Source: an uncultured Acidobacteriia bacterium (GTDB taxonomy: Bacteria > Acidobacteriota > Terriglobia > Bryobacterales > Bryobacteraceae). From it: a DNA stretch of 64,000 bases. Both the position numbers and the translations under genes were made by a program. The notes beneath the pieces are model-generated. The model saw only the letters and a program-made list of their open reading frames with translations. It had not been told where the DNA came from and did no database searches. This document shows, piece by piece, positions 10,128 to 19,487 of the stretch; the stretch's first letter is position 1; each line of letters opens with the position of its first letter. The stretch covers positions 1 through 64,000 of the forward strand of contig CAIQWJ010000065.1 of assembly GCA_903875575.1 (NCBI GenBank), in the 5' to 3' direction.

Positions 10128-11804
10128 TCAGCGGCCTATCGAGATCAATTCCTTCAGGCTGCGATGGTAAATCCGTCCGTCGCTGTAGCTGGGCGTATTC
10201 AGACTCCAGGTTTCGCCCGACGGCCCCAGATCATTGATGGCGAGCAGCGCGCTCTCATCCAGTACCTTAGCCCCGGCGTCGACCACATAAGTGATGCCGA
10301 GCATAGTGGTGAAGTAGATCTTATTCCCCAGCGCTACCGGACTGCCCCAGAACGCTGGAATCTGCCAGCCATCGGTTTTGGACCTGTCCTCCGCCGCAAC
10401 GTCATTGCCCTGCGAATCCTCCGTCTTTGTGCCGACCGCGATGCCGTAGACCTTCTTATCCGGTTCGCCGGGCTTTCGAATGACGGTTACCGGAACCTCC
10501 AGGTATTCCACCTTGCCTGTCTCCACATTCACGCGTCCTATGGTGTGCGACGGGCCGCCTTTCCCGGCTGGCGGGTGGTTATTGCGGTTGTGCGCGGTGG
10601 AACTGAGGAAATAGTGATAGCCAGCCACCACAATATTGCAATGCCAGGCTGGCATCACGCGGATCACCTCGTTTGGTTTGAGCTGGTTACGCGGAGACAG
10701 CTCACGAATTTGGCGAAGGTTCACGTTGGTATGAACAATGTACTTGTTGGCGGCGGGGTCCCACTGTCGGTAATCCACATTGCGGATCAGCGACTGCTCG
10801 CGGAGCAGTTTGCCGGTCTGGCTATCCAGCACCAGGTGACTCTCCTCCGGATTCAGGCGGAACCAGTAAGCGTACTTTGCATCCCAGTGGAGAACGTAGA
10901 GCGCCTGCCAGGTGGGCGCCGCGAGGGAACCTGGAACGTCAAGCGGCTTGCCATCGGCGTCGGTATCGGCGACGTAGCGCCAGATCGTCTTGCCCTCTTT
11001 ACCCGGGCGAAGGTCAACCAGACCGAGGCCGACGGGACGCTCCGGAACATCATGCCAGCCGCCGCGGCCGGTCAGGATGGCGGGGATACCGTCTCTGGTG
11101 TGCCCGAACACGGAAGTGGCGTACGTCGTGGTCCCGTCTTCTGCCAGCCATTTGGTTTTTCCGGTCATCTTATCGATGCCGCGCAGGTAGTTCCAGCCCG
11201 GCTTCTGAGAGGAACCCGGGTCGTCCGGTTCCACGTTGATGATCGTGTCGCCATAGAGAATCGGCTCGTGTTGCTTGTTAAAGGGATAGGGCTCGCCCCA
11301 GGGCTTGTACTGGCGCTTCCAGATCTGTTTGCCGCTGAAATCCCAGCAACCCATTTCGCCGCTCGCATTGAAAAACCAGACGTATTTGCCGTCGGTGATG
11401 GGCGAAGGCGAGGTGGAATCGCTGTAAGCGTACATCAGGGGACTGGGGACTGAGCCTTCCAGCCGAACTGACCAAAGTATCCTGCCGGTCTGCGCGTCAA
11501 TCGAGTGCCCGAGGATCGTAGCACTGGTTTTCGGGGAGCCTGGCTTGAAAGGCTCAAACGTCGTCAGGAAGAGACGGTTGCCCCAGACGGCGATGCCGCT
11601 CTGCCCGCCATTCGGAAGCGGCATGCGCCAGCGAATATTCTCATTCCGCGCGACGCTCCAGCTTACAGGCGCTTTTGCCTCCGGGACGCTCCATGACCCG
11701 TGCGGCCCGGCGGCCTCCGGCCAATTGGCCAGCAGCGTGGCTGCGAGTCCGGCAAAGGCGAGGCCGGCGAGGGCTATACGAATTGGGTGGTTGAGTTTTC
11801 TCAT
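10128..11804 (-). CDS. Exported PQQ-like beta-propeller protein
   Basis: The 558-aa protein has an N-terminal hydrophobic signal (residues 8-26) followed by repeated propeller blades. Typical blade signatures include the WRMPLPNGGQSGIAVWGNRLF segment near 58-78 and repeats of the G-K-x-x-W type such as QTGRILW, FSGKQIW and MTGKTKW. This is the BamB/PQQ-repeat superfamily; true PQQ binding and dehydrogenase residues were not identified. It is first in the minus-strand run with the DUF1592- and DUF1552-type genes and diverges from the Tat amidohydrolase at 11909. Its job is probably structural or in an extracytoplasmic oxidation, by inference from context only. Confidence 0.75.
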   Translation of the reverse strand: MRKLNHPIRIALAGLAFAGLAATLLANWPEAAGPHGSWSVPEAKAPVSWSVARNENIRWRMPLPNGGQSGIAVWGNRLFLTTFEPFKPGSPKTSATILGHSIDAQTGRILWSVRLEGSVPSPLMYAYSDSTSPSPITDGKYVWFFNASGEMGCWDFSGKQIWKRQYKPWGEPYPFNKQHEPILYGDTIINVEPDDPGSSQKPGWNYLRGIDKMTGKTKWLAEDGTTTYATSVFGHTRDGIPAILTGRGGWHDVPERPVGLGLVDLRPGKEGKTIWRYVADTDADGKPLDVPGSLAAPTWQALYVLHWDAKYAYWFRLNPEESHLVLDSQTGKLLREQSLIRNVDYRQWDPAANKYIVHTNVNLRQIRELSPRNQLKPNEVIRVMPAWHCNIVVAGYHYFLSSTAHNRNNHPPAGKGGPSHTIGRVNVETGKVEYLEVPVTVIRKPGEPDKKVYGIAVGTKTEDSQGNDVAAEDRSKTDGWQIPAFWGSPVALGNKIYFTTMLGITYVVDAGAKVLDESALLAINDLGPSGETWSLNTPSYSDGRIYHRSLKELISIGR

Positions 11805-11896
11805 GGGCGCTGGACCGGATGGCAGGCGAAGCCAGCCACATCAAAGTTGCCTTCCAGTATATTGCGAAAAGCCACTCCGGCAGCAAGCATCTGGCA

Positions 11897-11902
11897 TATA
11901 AT
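11897..11902 (+). promoter_or_regulatory. Consensus -10 box 6 nt before a GTG start (leaderless candidate)
   Basis: TATAAT lies at 11897-11902 and the GTG of the amidohydrolase at 11909, which is where transcription would be expected to start. No good -35 box and no SD are visible, so the mRNA is probably leaderless. Confidence 0.5.
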
Positions 11903-11908
11903 TCTTCA

Positions 11909-12841
11909 GTGCACCCAAACGTTAACCGTCGAACTTTCATTACTGGCGCCAGCGCGGCGCTCGTGACCCTCTCCTCCAACAGGTCCGCGGAGGGTGCCGC
12001 GGCCGCCATGCCAATCGTCGATACACACATCCATTTCTACGATCCTCGTAAGCCCGGAGGCATCCCGTGGCCGCCCAGCACCGATAAGGTCCTCTACCAC
12101 CCGGTGCTGCCGCCGTTGTTTACTTCGACGACGTCTCCTGTGGGCGTAACGGGCGCCGTGGTGATTGAGGCCAGCCCGAAACTGGAAGACAACCAGTGGG
12201 TGCTCGATCTGGTGAAAGATAACCCCGCGATTGTCGCCTACGTAGCCAATCTGGAGGCCGGCCTGCCGGAGTTTCGCACCAATCTGGCCCGATTCCGGAA
12301 GAACCCCCTCGTACGCGGGATCCGTATTTTCGACGAGAAGTTTGTGGGCGGCGTTTCGAAGCCTGCCTTCATGGACGACCTCAAACGTCTGGCAGACGCG
12401 GATCTCTCGCTCGACGCGATTGGGGAGGCCGATACGAAGTGGCTGGCTCCGCTGCTGACGGTGGCGACGAAGATTCCCACGTTGCGGATTGTCATCAACC
12501 ACATGCCGGAAGAGCCGCCGGCCTGGAAGGCGGAGCAGATTCGCGAATTGGCGGCGCATCCGCGGGTCTGTTGCAAAGTCTCCGGCGTATTGAAAGAAGT
12601 GGGAGGCAAGGTGCCAACCGATCTGGGCAGCTACCGGGCAGCGCTGGATCAACTGTGGGAGATGTTCGGGCCGGATCGCGTAATGTACGGCAGTAACTGG
12701 CCGAAGAGCGATCACATGGCACCCTACGCGACCGTGCTGAGCGTCGTAAAACAGTACGTGGAACCGAAGGGCTCAGCCCCGACTGCGAAGTTCTTCTCGC
12801 AGAATGCGAAGGCTTTCTATAAGTGGACCGATAAAGCGTGA
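11909..12841 (+). CDS. Tat-exported amidohydrolase (metal-dependent hydrolase, PF04909-like)
   Basis: The 310-aa protein has a Tat-type signal (NRRTFITGASAAL, residues 6-18) followed by the amidohydrolase signature VDTHIHFYDP, in which the HxH pair would bind metal in a TIM barrel. Other family segments are the VINHMPEEPP and YGSNWPKSD regions near the C-terminus. It resembles 2-pyrone-4,6-dicarboxylate lactonase or L-fuconolactonase-type enzymes; the substrate is unknown. GTG at 11909 is chosen over an upstream ATG because it starts right at the Tat signal and follows a perfect TATAAT by 6 nt. The next gene starts 1 nt after its stop. Confidence 0.82.
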   Translation: MHPNVNRRTFITGASAALVTLSSNRSAEGAAAAMPIVDTHIHFYDPRKPGGIPWPPSTDKVLYHPVLPPLFTSTTSPVGVTGAVVIEASPKLEDNQWVLDLVKDNPAIVAYVANLEAGLPEFRTNLARFRKNPLVRGIRIFDEKFVGGVSKPAFMDDLKRLADADLSLDAIGEADTKWLAPLLTVATKIPTLRIVINHMPEEPPAWKAEQIRELAAHPRVCCKVSGVLKEVGGKVPTDLGSYRAALDQLWEMFGPDRVMYGSNWPKSDHMAPYATVLSVVKQYVEPKGSAPTAKFFSQNAKAFYKWTDKA

Positions 12842-12842
12842 C

Positions 12843-13649
12843 ATGAAGCCTTGTTCGGTAATTGCAGTTTGCGTCGTGCTGGCCGTTGGGGCAGTTGGGC
12901 GAGCGCAGTGCGCATCCAGCCGGGACGTAACCATCGAAGCCGCCCGCGCAGAGGCGACTGCCTTTACAAAGTCCCTGCCGGACTATGCGGCCTATCGGAT
13001 CACCATCAGATTTAGCGGTACCAGGGTTCGAACCCTGCCCGGCGTTCTGGACAACCCCAATCTGAATCTGTCGGAGATCGTTTGGAACAGACTGAACACA
13101 GTGGCCGCCGACCTGGTTGTGGTTGCCGGCAAGGAAGTCTATTCCAATGTCAAGGTCGACAATCAGCCCGCGAAGAGCCCGGCGGTGACCGGCAGTTGGT
13201 CGACCGGTGAGTTCTCGGGTATGCTCGACGGTCTTTTCGCGAAAAACAGCGCGGCCCTATTTTCCAATCAACGCCGCGAGACAATCGGCAAGCGACCCGT
13301 TCTTCGGTACAGATTTGCCGTCGATCATGCTCATTCCCAGTGGGTCATTAATGGCAAGACCGGTTCCTGGGCGACCGCTTACACGGGCGACGTCTGGATT
13401 GACAGGGAGACCGGAAAAACGCTCAGGATCGAAATGTCGGCCCGCGAGTTGCCGAACAGTGTATCCCTCGAGGCGATCGAATCCAGCGTGGAATACAGTT
13501 TTGTCCAAATCGCAGGCAGGGAGTACGTTCTTCCGATACACACCGTGGTTGTGAGTTGCGAGACAGGTGGAGTCACCTGCGTGAAGAATGATACTTTATA
13601 CCGCAATTACGACAAGTTCGATGCCACTTCGAGCATCTCGTTTCAATAG
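12843..13649 (+). CDS. Secreted protein of unknown function
   Basis: The 268-aa product has a clear Sec signal peptide (residues 1-22, ending near GRAQC). The mature part is predicted to be beta-rich, with a GDVWIDRETGKTLRIEM segment near 193-209. That segment resembles a strand motif in the secreted protein at 36620-37891 (GSIWADPKTLDLIRLES). I do not recognise a named family. The start is 1 nt after the amidohydrolase stop, so the two are probably translated together. A hairpin follows it at 13658-13677. Confidence 0.7.
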   Translation: MKPCSVIAVCVVLAVGAVGRAQCASSRDVTIEAARAEATAFTKSLPDYAAYRITIRFSGTRVRTLPGVLDNPNLNLSEIVWNRLNTVAADLVVVAGKEVYSNVKVDNQPAKSPAVTGSWSTGEFSGMLDGLFAKNSAALFSNQRRETIGKRPVLRYRFAVDHAHSQWVINGKTGSWATAYTGDVWIDRETGKTLRIEMSARELPNSVSLEAIESSVEYSFVQIAGREYVLPIHTVVVSCETGGVTCVKNDTLYRNYDKFDATSSISFQ

Positions 13650-13657
13650 AACTTAGA

Positions 13658-13677
13658 CCGGCGGCCCCCAGGGCCGG
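13658..13677 (+). terminator. Weak GC hairpin after the 12843-13649 gene
   Basis: CCGGC (13658-13662) pairs with GCCGG (13673-13677) across a 10-nt loop. No U tract follows, so intrinsic termination is doubtful. Confidence 0.25.
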
Positions 13678-13742
13678 ATACTAACGTCAGACAGCGAATT
13701 GCCTTTCCCTGGCCCGAAACATCTTACCCGCCATCCGCAATG

Positions 13743-13748
13743 TAGAAT
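13743..13748 (+). promoter_or_regulatory. -10 element before the first VWFA-related gene
   Basis: TAGAAT lies 12 nt upstream of the ATG at 13761, giving a leader of only about 6 nt. No convincing -35 was found. Confidence 0.35.
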
Positions 13749-13760
13749 TGGTCAACACCC

Positions 13761-15482
13761 ATGCTTGTCCGCCGCGCCGCCATCTCTCTCTGCCTTTGCG
13801 CCAGTCTCTTCGGCCAAAGCGCGGAACTGACTACAAAAGAAGCGCCCGTGATGTTCAAATCCGGCGTGAACCTCGTGCCGGTGCCCGTAGTGGTCCGCGA
13901 TAACAAGGGGCGCGCGGTCGGCAGCCTGACTATTGACGATTTTCAGCTGTTCGACAACGGCAAACTGCAGATGATCTCGAAGTTTTCACTGGAGAAACTG
14001 GCGGCGGACGACGTTCCTGCAACACCCGCCGCGACACCATCAGCTACTTCGCCGGAGAGACCAGCCAACGGAGAAACGTTGGTGGACGCCAGTGCCGTCG
14101 GCGTTCCCGATCGCTTTGTAGCTTACCTGTTCGATGACCTCCATATGAGTTTTGGAGATCTGGTCTACACCCGCGACGCCGCACGGCGGCAGATCGATTC
14201 TGCGGCACACAAACTGGAGCGCGCCGCCATCTTCACGACCTCCGGCCAGGTCACGCAGGAGTTTACCGGCGATAAAGAGAAACTGCACGCCGCTCTGGCC
14301 AGGATTGGTACCGGACATGCGTCATCATCAAGGGCCCTGCAGCAAACAGCGTGTCCGCCTGTCTCTTATTACATGGGCGATCTGATCAGCAATAAGAATG
14401 ACAGCACAGCACTCGACATCGCGACCGCCGACGCGATGGTCTGCGCCAATCTGTCGCCACCCCAGCGTGATCAGGCGATCCAGATGGCAAAGAACGCCGC
14501 TCGGGATGCAGTCATGACTGGCGATGCGGACACCGCGGCCTCGCTCGAAGAAACACGGTCCGTCATCGCACGTATGGCATCCATGCCGGGCCAGCGGACG
14601 ATCGTGATGATCTCACCGGGCTTTCTGGTGCTGGAGAACCGGCACGAAGATCAGACTGCGCTGATCGAGCGTGCCATCCGTGCCAATGTTGTGATCGGCG
14701 CACTGGATGCACGGGGGCTTTACGTGGGCAATGGTTTGCCGGATGCCAGCGAGCACATAGTCAACACGGCCACGGTCACCGCCAAAGCCAACTACGTTCG
14801 AACGGAGGCCATGGTGCAGTCCGACGTGATGGCAACGCTGGCAGAGGGCACGGGCGGAACGTTTTATCACGGGACGAACGACTATGACGAGGGCATTGCC
14901 CGCACGGCAGCCGCACCAAATTATCTTTATGTTCTGGCATTTTCCCCGCTGGATTTGAAATACGACGGCAGGTATCACAATCTCAAGGTCACGCTGAAGA
15001 GCGGCAAAGGTCTCGATTTACAGGTCCGCAAAGGCTACTACGCCCCGAAGACCGCCACCGATCCGGCCGAGAAATCTCGCCAGACCATCGAAGAGATGTT
15101 CTTTTCGCGCGAGGAACTGCATGACCTTCCCGCAGTCCTGCAAACTCAGTACTTTAAAACCGCCGATGGCGATGCGACGCTTTCCGCCGTGGCGAAGATC
15201 GATGTGAAGAAGCTCAGCTTCCATAAAGAAGCGGACCGCAACCGCAATGACATTACGGTAGTGACAGGCCTGTTCGATAACGACGGCAACTACATGACCG
15301 GGGTGCAGAAGACGATCGAACTGCGTCTGCTGGACGACACACTCGAAAAGCGCCTCACCCAGGGGATCTCCGTGAAGAACAGCTTTACCGTACATCCGGG
15401 ACGGTATATGGTGCGAATGGTGGTACGGGATGCCGAGGGGCAGACTATGTCGGCACAGAGCGGCCTGGTGGAAATACCTTAG
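13761..15482 (+). CDS. VWFA-related secreted protein (TIGR03436-like), first of three
   Basis: The 573-aa protein begins with a short signal peptide (residues 1-19). An N-terminal beta domain follows, with NLVPVPVVVRDNKGRAVG and the IDDFQLFDNG motif (about 36-72). The VWA-like core includes VAYLFDDLHMSFGDL; the metal-site motif is DDLH rather than canonical DxSxS. The conserved LAEGTGGTFYHGTND element lies near 359-373. A C-terminal domain ends in VRDAEGQTMSAQSGLVEIP. This set matches the VWFA-related family expanded in Acidobacteria; its role is unknown but probably surface or periplasmic. It is a tandem duplicate of the next gene, with near-identical C-terminal halves. Confidence 0.87.
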   Translation: MLVRRAAISLCLCASLFGQSAELTTKEAPVMFKSGVNLVPVPVVVRDNKGRAVGSLTIDDFQLFDNGKLQMISKFSLEKLAADDVPATPAATPSATSPERPANGETLVDASAVGVPDRFVAYLFDDLHMSFGDLVYTRDAARRQIDSAAHKLERAAIFTTSGQVTQEFTGDKEKLHAALARIGTGHASSSRALQQTACPPVSYYMGDLISNKNDSTALDIATADAMVCANLSPPQRDQAIQMAKNAARDAVMTGDADTAASLEETRSVIARMASMPGQRTIVMISPGFLVLENRHEDQTALIERAIRANVVIGALDARGLYVGNGLPDASEHIVNTATVTAKANYVRTEAMVQSDVMATLAEGTGGTFYHGTNDYDEGIARTAAAPNYLYVLAFSPLDLKYDGRYHNLKVTLKSGKGLDLQVRKGYYAPKTATDPAEKSRQTIEEMFFSREELHDLPAVLQTQYFKTADGDATLSAVAKIDVKKLSFHKEADRNRNDITVVTGLFDNDGNYMTGVQKTIELRLLDDTLEKRLTQGISVKNSFTVHPGRYMVRMVVRDAEGQTMSAQSGLVEIP

Positions 15483-15516
15483 ACACCGGTTTCGTCGTAA
15501 GATTGACAGTATCCGA

Positions 15517-17313
15517 ATGATGCTCCTCTCCCCCGGTCGCGCTGTCACCCTAATCTGTCTCGCCGCACTGGGAGCCCTGACTCTTGCTTCGCAGACGGCG
15601 GAGGTCACGGCAAAGGAAACTCCCTTTACCTTCCGCACCGGCGTGAATTCTGTGCCCGTGCCGGTGGTGGTCCGCAACAGTCAGGGTGTTGCCGTGGGCA
15701 ACCTCGGCATTGAAGATTTTCAGCTCTTCGATAACGGCAAGCAGCAGATGATTTCACGGTTCTCCGTGGAGAAACTCGCAGCGCCGGAACCTGTACCTGT
15801 TGCGGCAGCGCCCCGTCCGGCAGCGGTTGCCCCTGAGGCGGAGGCCCCCGCGCCTCTGGTCACGAGCGAGGCCGACCGAACGCCTAATCGCTTCGTGGCG
15901 TTTCTCTTTGACGATCTCCACATCAGTCCCGGCAGCCTTGCCGCCACGCGGGATGCCGCCAGGCACCAGCTGGACAATTCATTCCAGGCACTGGACCGGG
16001 CTGCAATCTATACAACATCCGGCAGGGTTATGCAGGAGTTCACCAGCGATCGTGAAAGGCTTCACGCCGCGCTCCAGAAGATAAGCGCAGACCTCGCCTC
16101 GGCTGCCAAAGCGCTTCGCGAAAACACCTGCCCATCGGTCGATTACTACATGGCCGACCGCATCTACAACAAGCACGATCTTTCGGTGTGGAAAATCGCA
16201 GCCGAAGATGCCATTTATTGCGGCAACTATAACAATGCGGGTTCCGTTGTCACGGAAGCGCAGATCACGCAGTGCGACGCCTCTGGTGCCAGCGATGGGG
16301 TCTGCATGCCCATACGCGACGCTCGTCTCGCGGCGCGGAACGCGGTCGTGATGGGAGATCAGGATACGGACTCCACGTTTGGGACCATTCGCGCCGTCAT
16401 TACCCGCCTGGCATCCATGCCCGGGCAACGAAACCTGGTGCTGATTTCCCCTGGCTTCCTGGTGCTGGACGACCGGCACGAAGAAGAGGCCGGAACGATG
16501 GAGCGGGCTATCAAGGCCAATGTCGTGATCGGAGGTTTGGATTCCCGCGGCCTGGCGACGGACATACAGGGAGGAGACGCCAGCGACCGGATCAATAACA
16601 AGACCCTTGTCGAGAAACGCCCCTTCCAGGCCCAGGCGACGCTCATGCAAACGGCTTCGGTCGCCAATCTGGCGGAAGGCACCGGGGGCACCTTCCAGCA
16701 TGGGACCAACGCCTTCGAAGAGCAGATGGCCCGCGTTTCCACGGCTCCGGAATACCTCTACGTACTCAGCTTTTCCCCAACGGATCTTAAGCTGGATGGC
16801 CGCTTCCATGACCTGAAAGTGGTTCTGAAGAACGGCAAGGGGCTCGAACTCCAGGTCCGCAAAGGTTACTACGCGCCGAAGACAAATACCGATCCGGCGA
16901 GCCAGGCAAAGCAACAGGTGGAAGATACGTTCTTCTCTCGCGACGAGATCCACGACCTTCCCGCCGTGCTGACCACGCAGTATTTCAAGCTGGAGAGCGG
17001 GGACGCGACGGTTTCGGCAGTCGCAAAGGTGGACATTCGAAAGCTGACATTTAAGAAGGAAAACGGCCGCAACCGGAACGACCTGACGGTGGTGACCGGA
17101 CTTTTCGACAACGACGGCAACTTCGTCACCGGAGCCCAGAAAATCGTGGAGATGCGGCTCCTGGATGACACGCTGGCCAAGCGCGCCGCTTCCGGTATTT
17201 CGGTGAAGAATGATTTCACGGTGCGTCCGGGACGCTACGTGGTGCGCCTGGTGGTGAGGGATTCCGAAGGGCAGACCATGACGGCGCAGAGCAACGTGGT
17301 GGACATTCCGTGA
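15517..17313 (+). CDS. VWFA-related secreted protein, second of three
   Basis: The product is about 598 aa (start at ATG 15517; an immediately following ATG at 15520 is equivalent). It has a signal peptide (residues 3-25), the IEDFQLFDNG motif, VAFLFDDLHISPGSL, and LAEGTGGTFQHGTN. It is closely related to the preceding protein. It differs by a Pro/Ala-rich linker after about residue 85 and an insert carrying several Cys (CGNYNN, QCDASG, GVCMP) near residues 225-265. An upstream extension of the frame overlaps the previous gene and was rejected. Its stop codon overlaps the GTG start of the third VWFA gene. Confidence 0.87.
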   Translation: MMLLSPGRAVTLICLAALGALTLASQTAEVTAKETPFTFRTGVNSVPVPVVVRNSQGVAVGNLGIEDFQLFDNGKQQMISRFSVEKLAAPEPVPVAAAPRPAAVAPEAEAPAPLVTSEADRTPNRFVAFLFDDLHISPGSLAATRDAARHQLDNSFQALDRAAIYTTSGRVMQEFTSDRERLHAALQKISADLASAAKALRENTCPSVDYYMADRIYNKHDLSVWKIAAEDAIYCGNYNNAGSVVTEAQITQCDASGASDGVCMPIRDARLAARNAVVMGDQDTDSTFGTIRAVITRLASMPGQRNLVLISPGFLVLDDRHEEEAGTMERAIKANVVIGGLDSRGLATDIQGGDASDRINNKTLVEKRPFQAQATLMQTASVANLAEGTGGTFQHGTNAFEEQMARVSTAPEYLYVLSFSPTDLKLDGRFHDLKVVLKNGKGLELQVRKGYYAPKTNTDPASQAKQQVEDTFFSRDEIHDLPAVLTTQYFKLESGDATVSAVAKVDIRKLTFKKENGRNRNDLTVVTGLFDNDGNFVTGAQKIVEMRLLDDTLAKRAASGISVKNDFTVRPGRYVVRLVVRDSEGQTMTAQSNVVDIP

Positions 17314-19295
17314 GGCGGGCAGTATTTGCACTTGTGGCTGCGGTGATGTGCGTACTTCCGGTGCCGGTGCGCGGGCAGGAAGCGCAGCCGGACACGGTGA
17401 TCCGATCGGAATCGAGACTCGTGCTGGTGGACGCGCTCGCGGTCGACAAGAAAGGCCGTTTCGCCGCGGATCTCACCCAGAAAGATTTCAAGGTCTGGGA
17501 AGACGGCAAGGAGCAGAAGATCACCAGCTTCTCGCTGGAGAGTTCAGGCGTTTCCGCCGACCGCCCCGGCAAGCATTACTTCGTGCTGTTTTTCGATACG
17601 TCGTCCGGCGGTGCGGAACCGGCCATTCGCAACGAGGCCACGCGCTTTGTGGATGGTTTTGCCAGTCCGGATCGCTATATGGCGGTACTGGACTACGCGT
17701 ACAACGGCGGCTTACGCATCGGGCAGAACTTCACGACGGACAGCGACCGGTTGAAGAAGGCCCTGGGCTCGATTCGCGGACCCTCGGGCGCGGCCACACT
17801 GGCCTCCACCGGAGGCGCAGCGATTCGCGGCGGCGCGGGCCCCGCACTGGCAGCCACAGCCACCAGCACTTACGCCCCGCGGGAACTGTTGAACTCACTG
17901 CGAGCTCTCGCGGCGTCCCTGGCCGGCATTCGTGGACGAAAGGCACTGGTGCTGTTCGGAGCGGCAAGCCAGGCGAATTCGGATATCGCCATGGACCTTA
18001 GAACAGCGATCCAGGCACTGAACAAGGCCAACGTGGCCGTCTATGCGGCGGGTTCGGGGAATGGCGCGGGCGCAGATCCCGGCGCTGCCGCCCCGCTCGC
18101 CGGAGTGCGCGGGAGACAGGGCCCTACGGCAATACCTTCCACGGATCTCAGTACGTCCCTGCTGAGCCTGGGCAATGCGCTGGCTGAGGGCACGGGCGGT
18201 TTGACATTTGTGGGCACCAGCGAACTCGCGGCATCTCTGGGCAAAGTGGCACAGGAGCAGGATCAATACTATCTGCTCGGCTACACGCCGCTGGTGGAGG
18301 CTGCTGAAGGGACCTGTCACGAACTCAAAGTGAAGGTCAGCCGCGGCGATCTGGAGGTCCGCGCCAGACAGGGTTACTGCACGGCGAAGCCGGCGGACGT
18401 ACTTTCCGGCAAGCCGATAGGGAAGGATCTGGAGGCAAAGGCGGCCAGTGGGGCACAACCCACGATCACGGCGAAGATGCAGTTGCCCTGGTTCTATACC
18501 GCTCCGAACGTGGCGCGGGTCAATCTGGCGATGGACATTAACACGTCCGGAGTGAAGTTCCGTCACGACAAGACGGGGTTCCACGGCGAGTTCGATCTGG
18601 CTGGAACGGGAAGTGTTTCGGGTGGTGCCGTGGCCGCGCGAGTCAGCGATACCGTCAAGCTGGATTTCCTGACGCAACAGCAGGTGGATGAGTTCCTTGT
18701 CGCGCCGTATCACTATGAAAACCAGTTTGAGATCGCTCCTGGCAGCTACAGCTTCCGGATGGCGTTCAGCTCCGGGGAGCAGGCCTTTGGCAAAGTAGAG
18801 TTGCCGCTGAAGATTGAGCCGTGGAGCGGTCAGGCACTCTCAGCCAGCGGTATTGCGCTCAGCCGGGATGCGCACCCCGCCGCCAGTCTGGCTTCGGGGC
18901 TGGATGTGTCGCTGCTCGAAGGCATACGGCCCCTGATTTCGAAAGGGGTGGAAGTGGTACCGGCAGGCAACACCGGTTTCCGCGTCGGCGAGAAGGCCTT
19001 CTTCTATTTCGAGATTTATGAGCCGTTGCTGGCGGCGATACCCGCTAAGCCAGGCGCTCAATTGCCGCCGGTGAGCCTCCGCCTTCGCCTGTTGGAAAGT
19101 GCTACGGGCAAGCAACTCCAGGATTCCGGGGCCAAGCTGGTAAGCAGCTACATGATGCCGGGGAACGCTGTGATTCCGGTCCAGTCTGTCTTGCCGATTG
19201 AGGGCCTGCCTGCGGGGAAATACGCTGTTGAGGTCAGAGTCATGCGGGAGGCCGGGGATCCCGTGGTGCGTACCGCGGAGTTCGAGATCAACTGA
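17310..19295 (+). CDS. VWFA-related secreted protein, third of three, divergent
   Basis: The 661-aa protein has a signal peptide (residues 1-22), then a domain with LVLVDALAVDKKGRF and the QKDFKVWEDGKEQ motif. A VWA-like core contains FVLFFDTSSGG, whose DTSSG is nearer a classical MIDAS motif than the DDLH of its neighbours. It keeps ALAEGTGGLTFVGTSEL. A long C-terminal beta-rich region (about 380-661) is not shared with the two preceding proteins. The GTG start overlaps the previous stop (GTGA), so translation is coupled. The operon suggests the three work at the cell surface together; that is inference. Confidence 0.85.
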   Translation: MRRAVFALVAAVMCVLPVPVRGQEAQPDTVIRSESRLVLVDALAVDKKGRFAADLTQKDFKVWEDGKEQKITSFSLESSGVSADRPGKHYFVLFFDTSSGGAEPAIRNEATRFVDGFASPDRYMAVLDYAYNGGLRIGQNFTTDSDRLKKALGSIRGPSGAATLASTGGAAIRGGAGPALAATATSTYAPRELLNSLRALAASLAGIRGRKALVLFGAASQANSDIAMDLRTAIQALNKANVAVYAAGSGNGAGADPGAAAPLAGVRGRQGPTAIPSTDLSTSLLSLGNALAEGTGGLTFVGTSELAASLGKVAQEQDQYYLLGYTPLVEAAEGTCHELKVKVSRGDLEVRARQGYCTAKPADVLSGKPIGKDLEAKAASGAQPTITAKMQLPWFYTAPNVARVNLAMDINTSGVKFRHDKTGFHGEFDLAGTGSVSGGAVAARVSDTVKLDFLTQQQVDEFLVAPYHYENQFEIAPGSYSFRMAFSSGEQAFGKVELPLKIEPWSGQALSASGIALSRDAHPAASLASGLDVSLLEGIRPLISKGVEVVPAGNTGFRVGEKAFFYFEIYEPLLAAIPAKPGAQLPPVSLRLRLLESATGKQLQDSGAKLVSSYMMPGNAVIPVQSVLPIEGLPAGKYAVEVRVMREAGDPVVRTAEFEIN

Positions 19296-19356
19296 CTCCG
19301 TTCAGAGGCAAGGAGCGGTACCTGCCGAGGAGCGCATCTCCCTGCCGACATCAACC

Positions 19357-19394
19357 CTAACCGAACCGTGACTGTAAAGGAGCGGCACTCAAAA
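19357..19394 (+). repeat. Dispersed repeat, copy A (AACCGAACCG...AGGAGCGG type)
   Basis: This 38-nt element matches 37925-37961 with about three differences (one T/C, one substitution and one indel). Both copies lie on the plus strand a few tens of bases after the stop of a secreted-protein gene. The core is GACTG-x-AAGGAGCGGCAC. Confidence 0.75.
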
Positions 19395-19458
19395 TCATCT
19401 ATTCCGCTCAGTTCACCGAATGGCGGCCAGTCATCTGCGCTCTTAGCTTGAACTGCAC

Positions 19459-19487
19459 GCGCCGTTCCCTCACGAACGGCCGCGCGG
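19459..19487 (-). repeat. Degenerate inverted relative of the GGAGCGG-type repeat
   Basis: Read on the minus strand this gives CGCGCGGCCGTTCGTGAGGGAACGGCGC. It keeps the CGTGAGGGA-x-CGG core seen in the other copies, with reverse orientation relative to copy A. Confidence 0.4.

Noticed and set aside
15979-17331. 450-aa minus-strand open frame opposite the second VWFA gene
   Set aside because: It is antisense to a well-supported gene and has no signal, motif or neighbour support.
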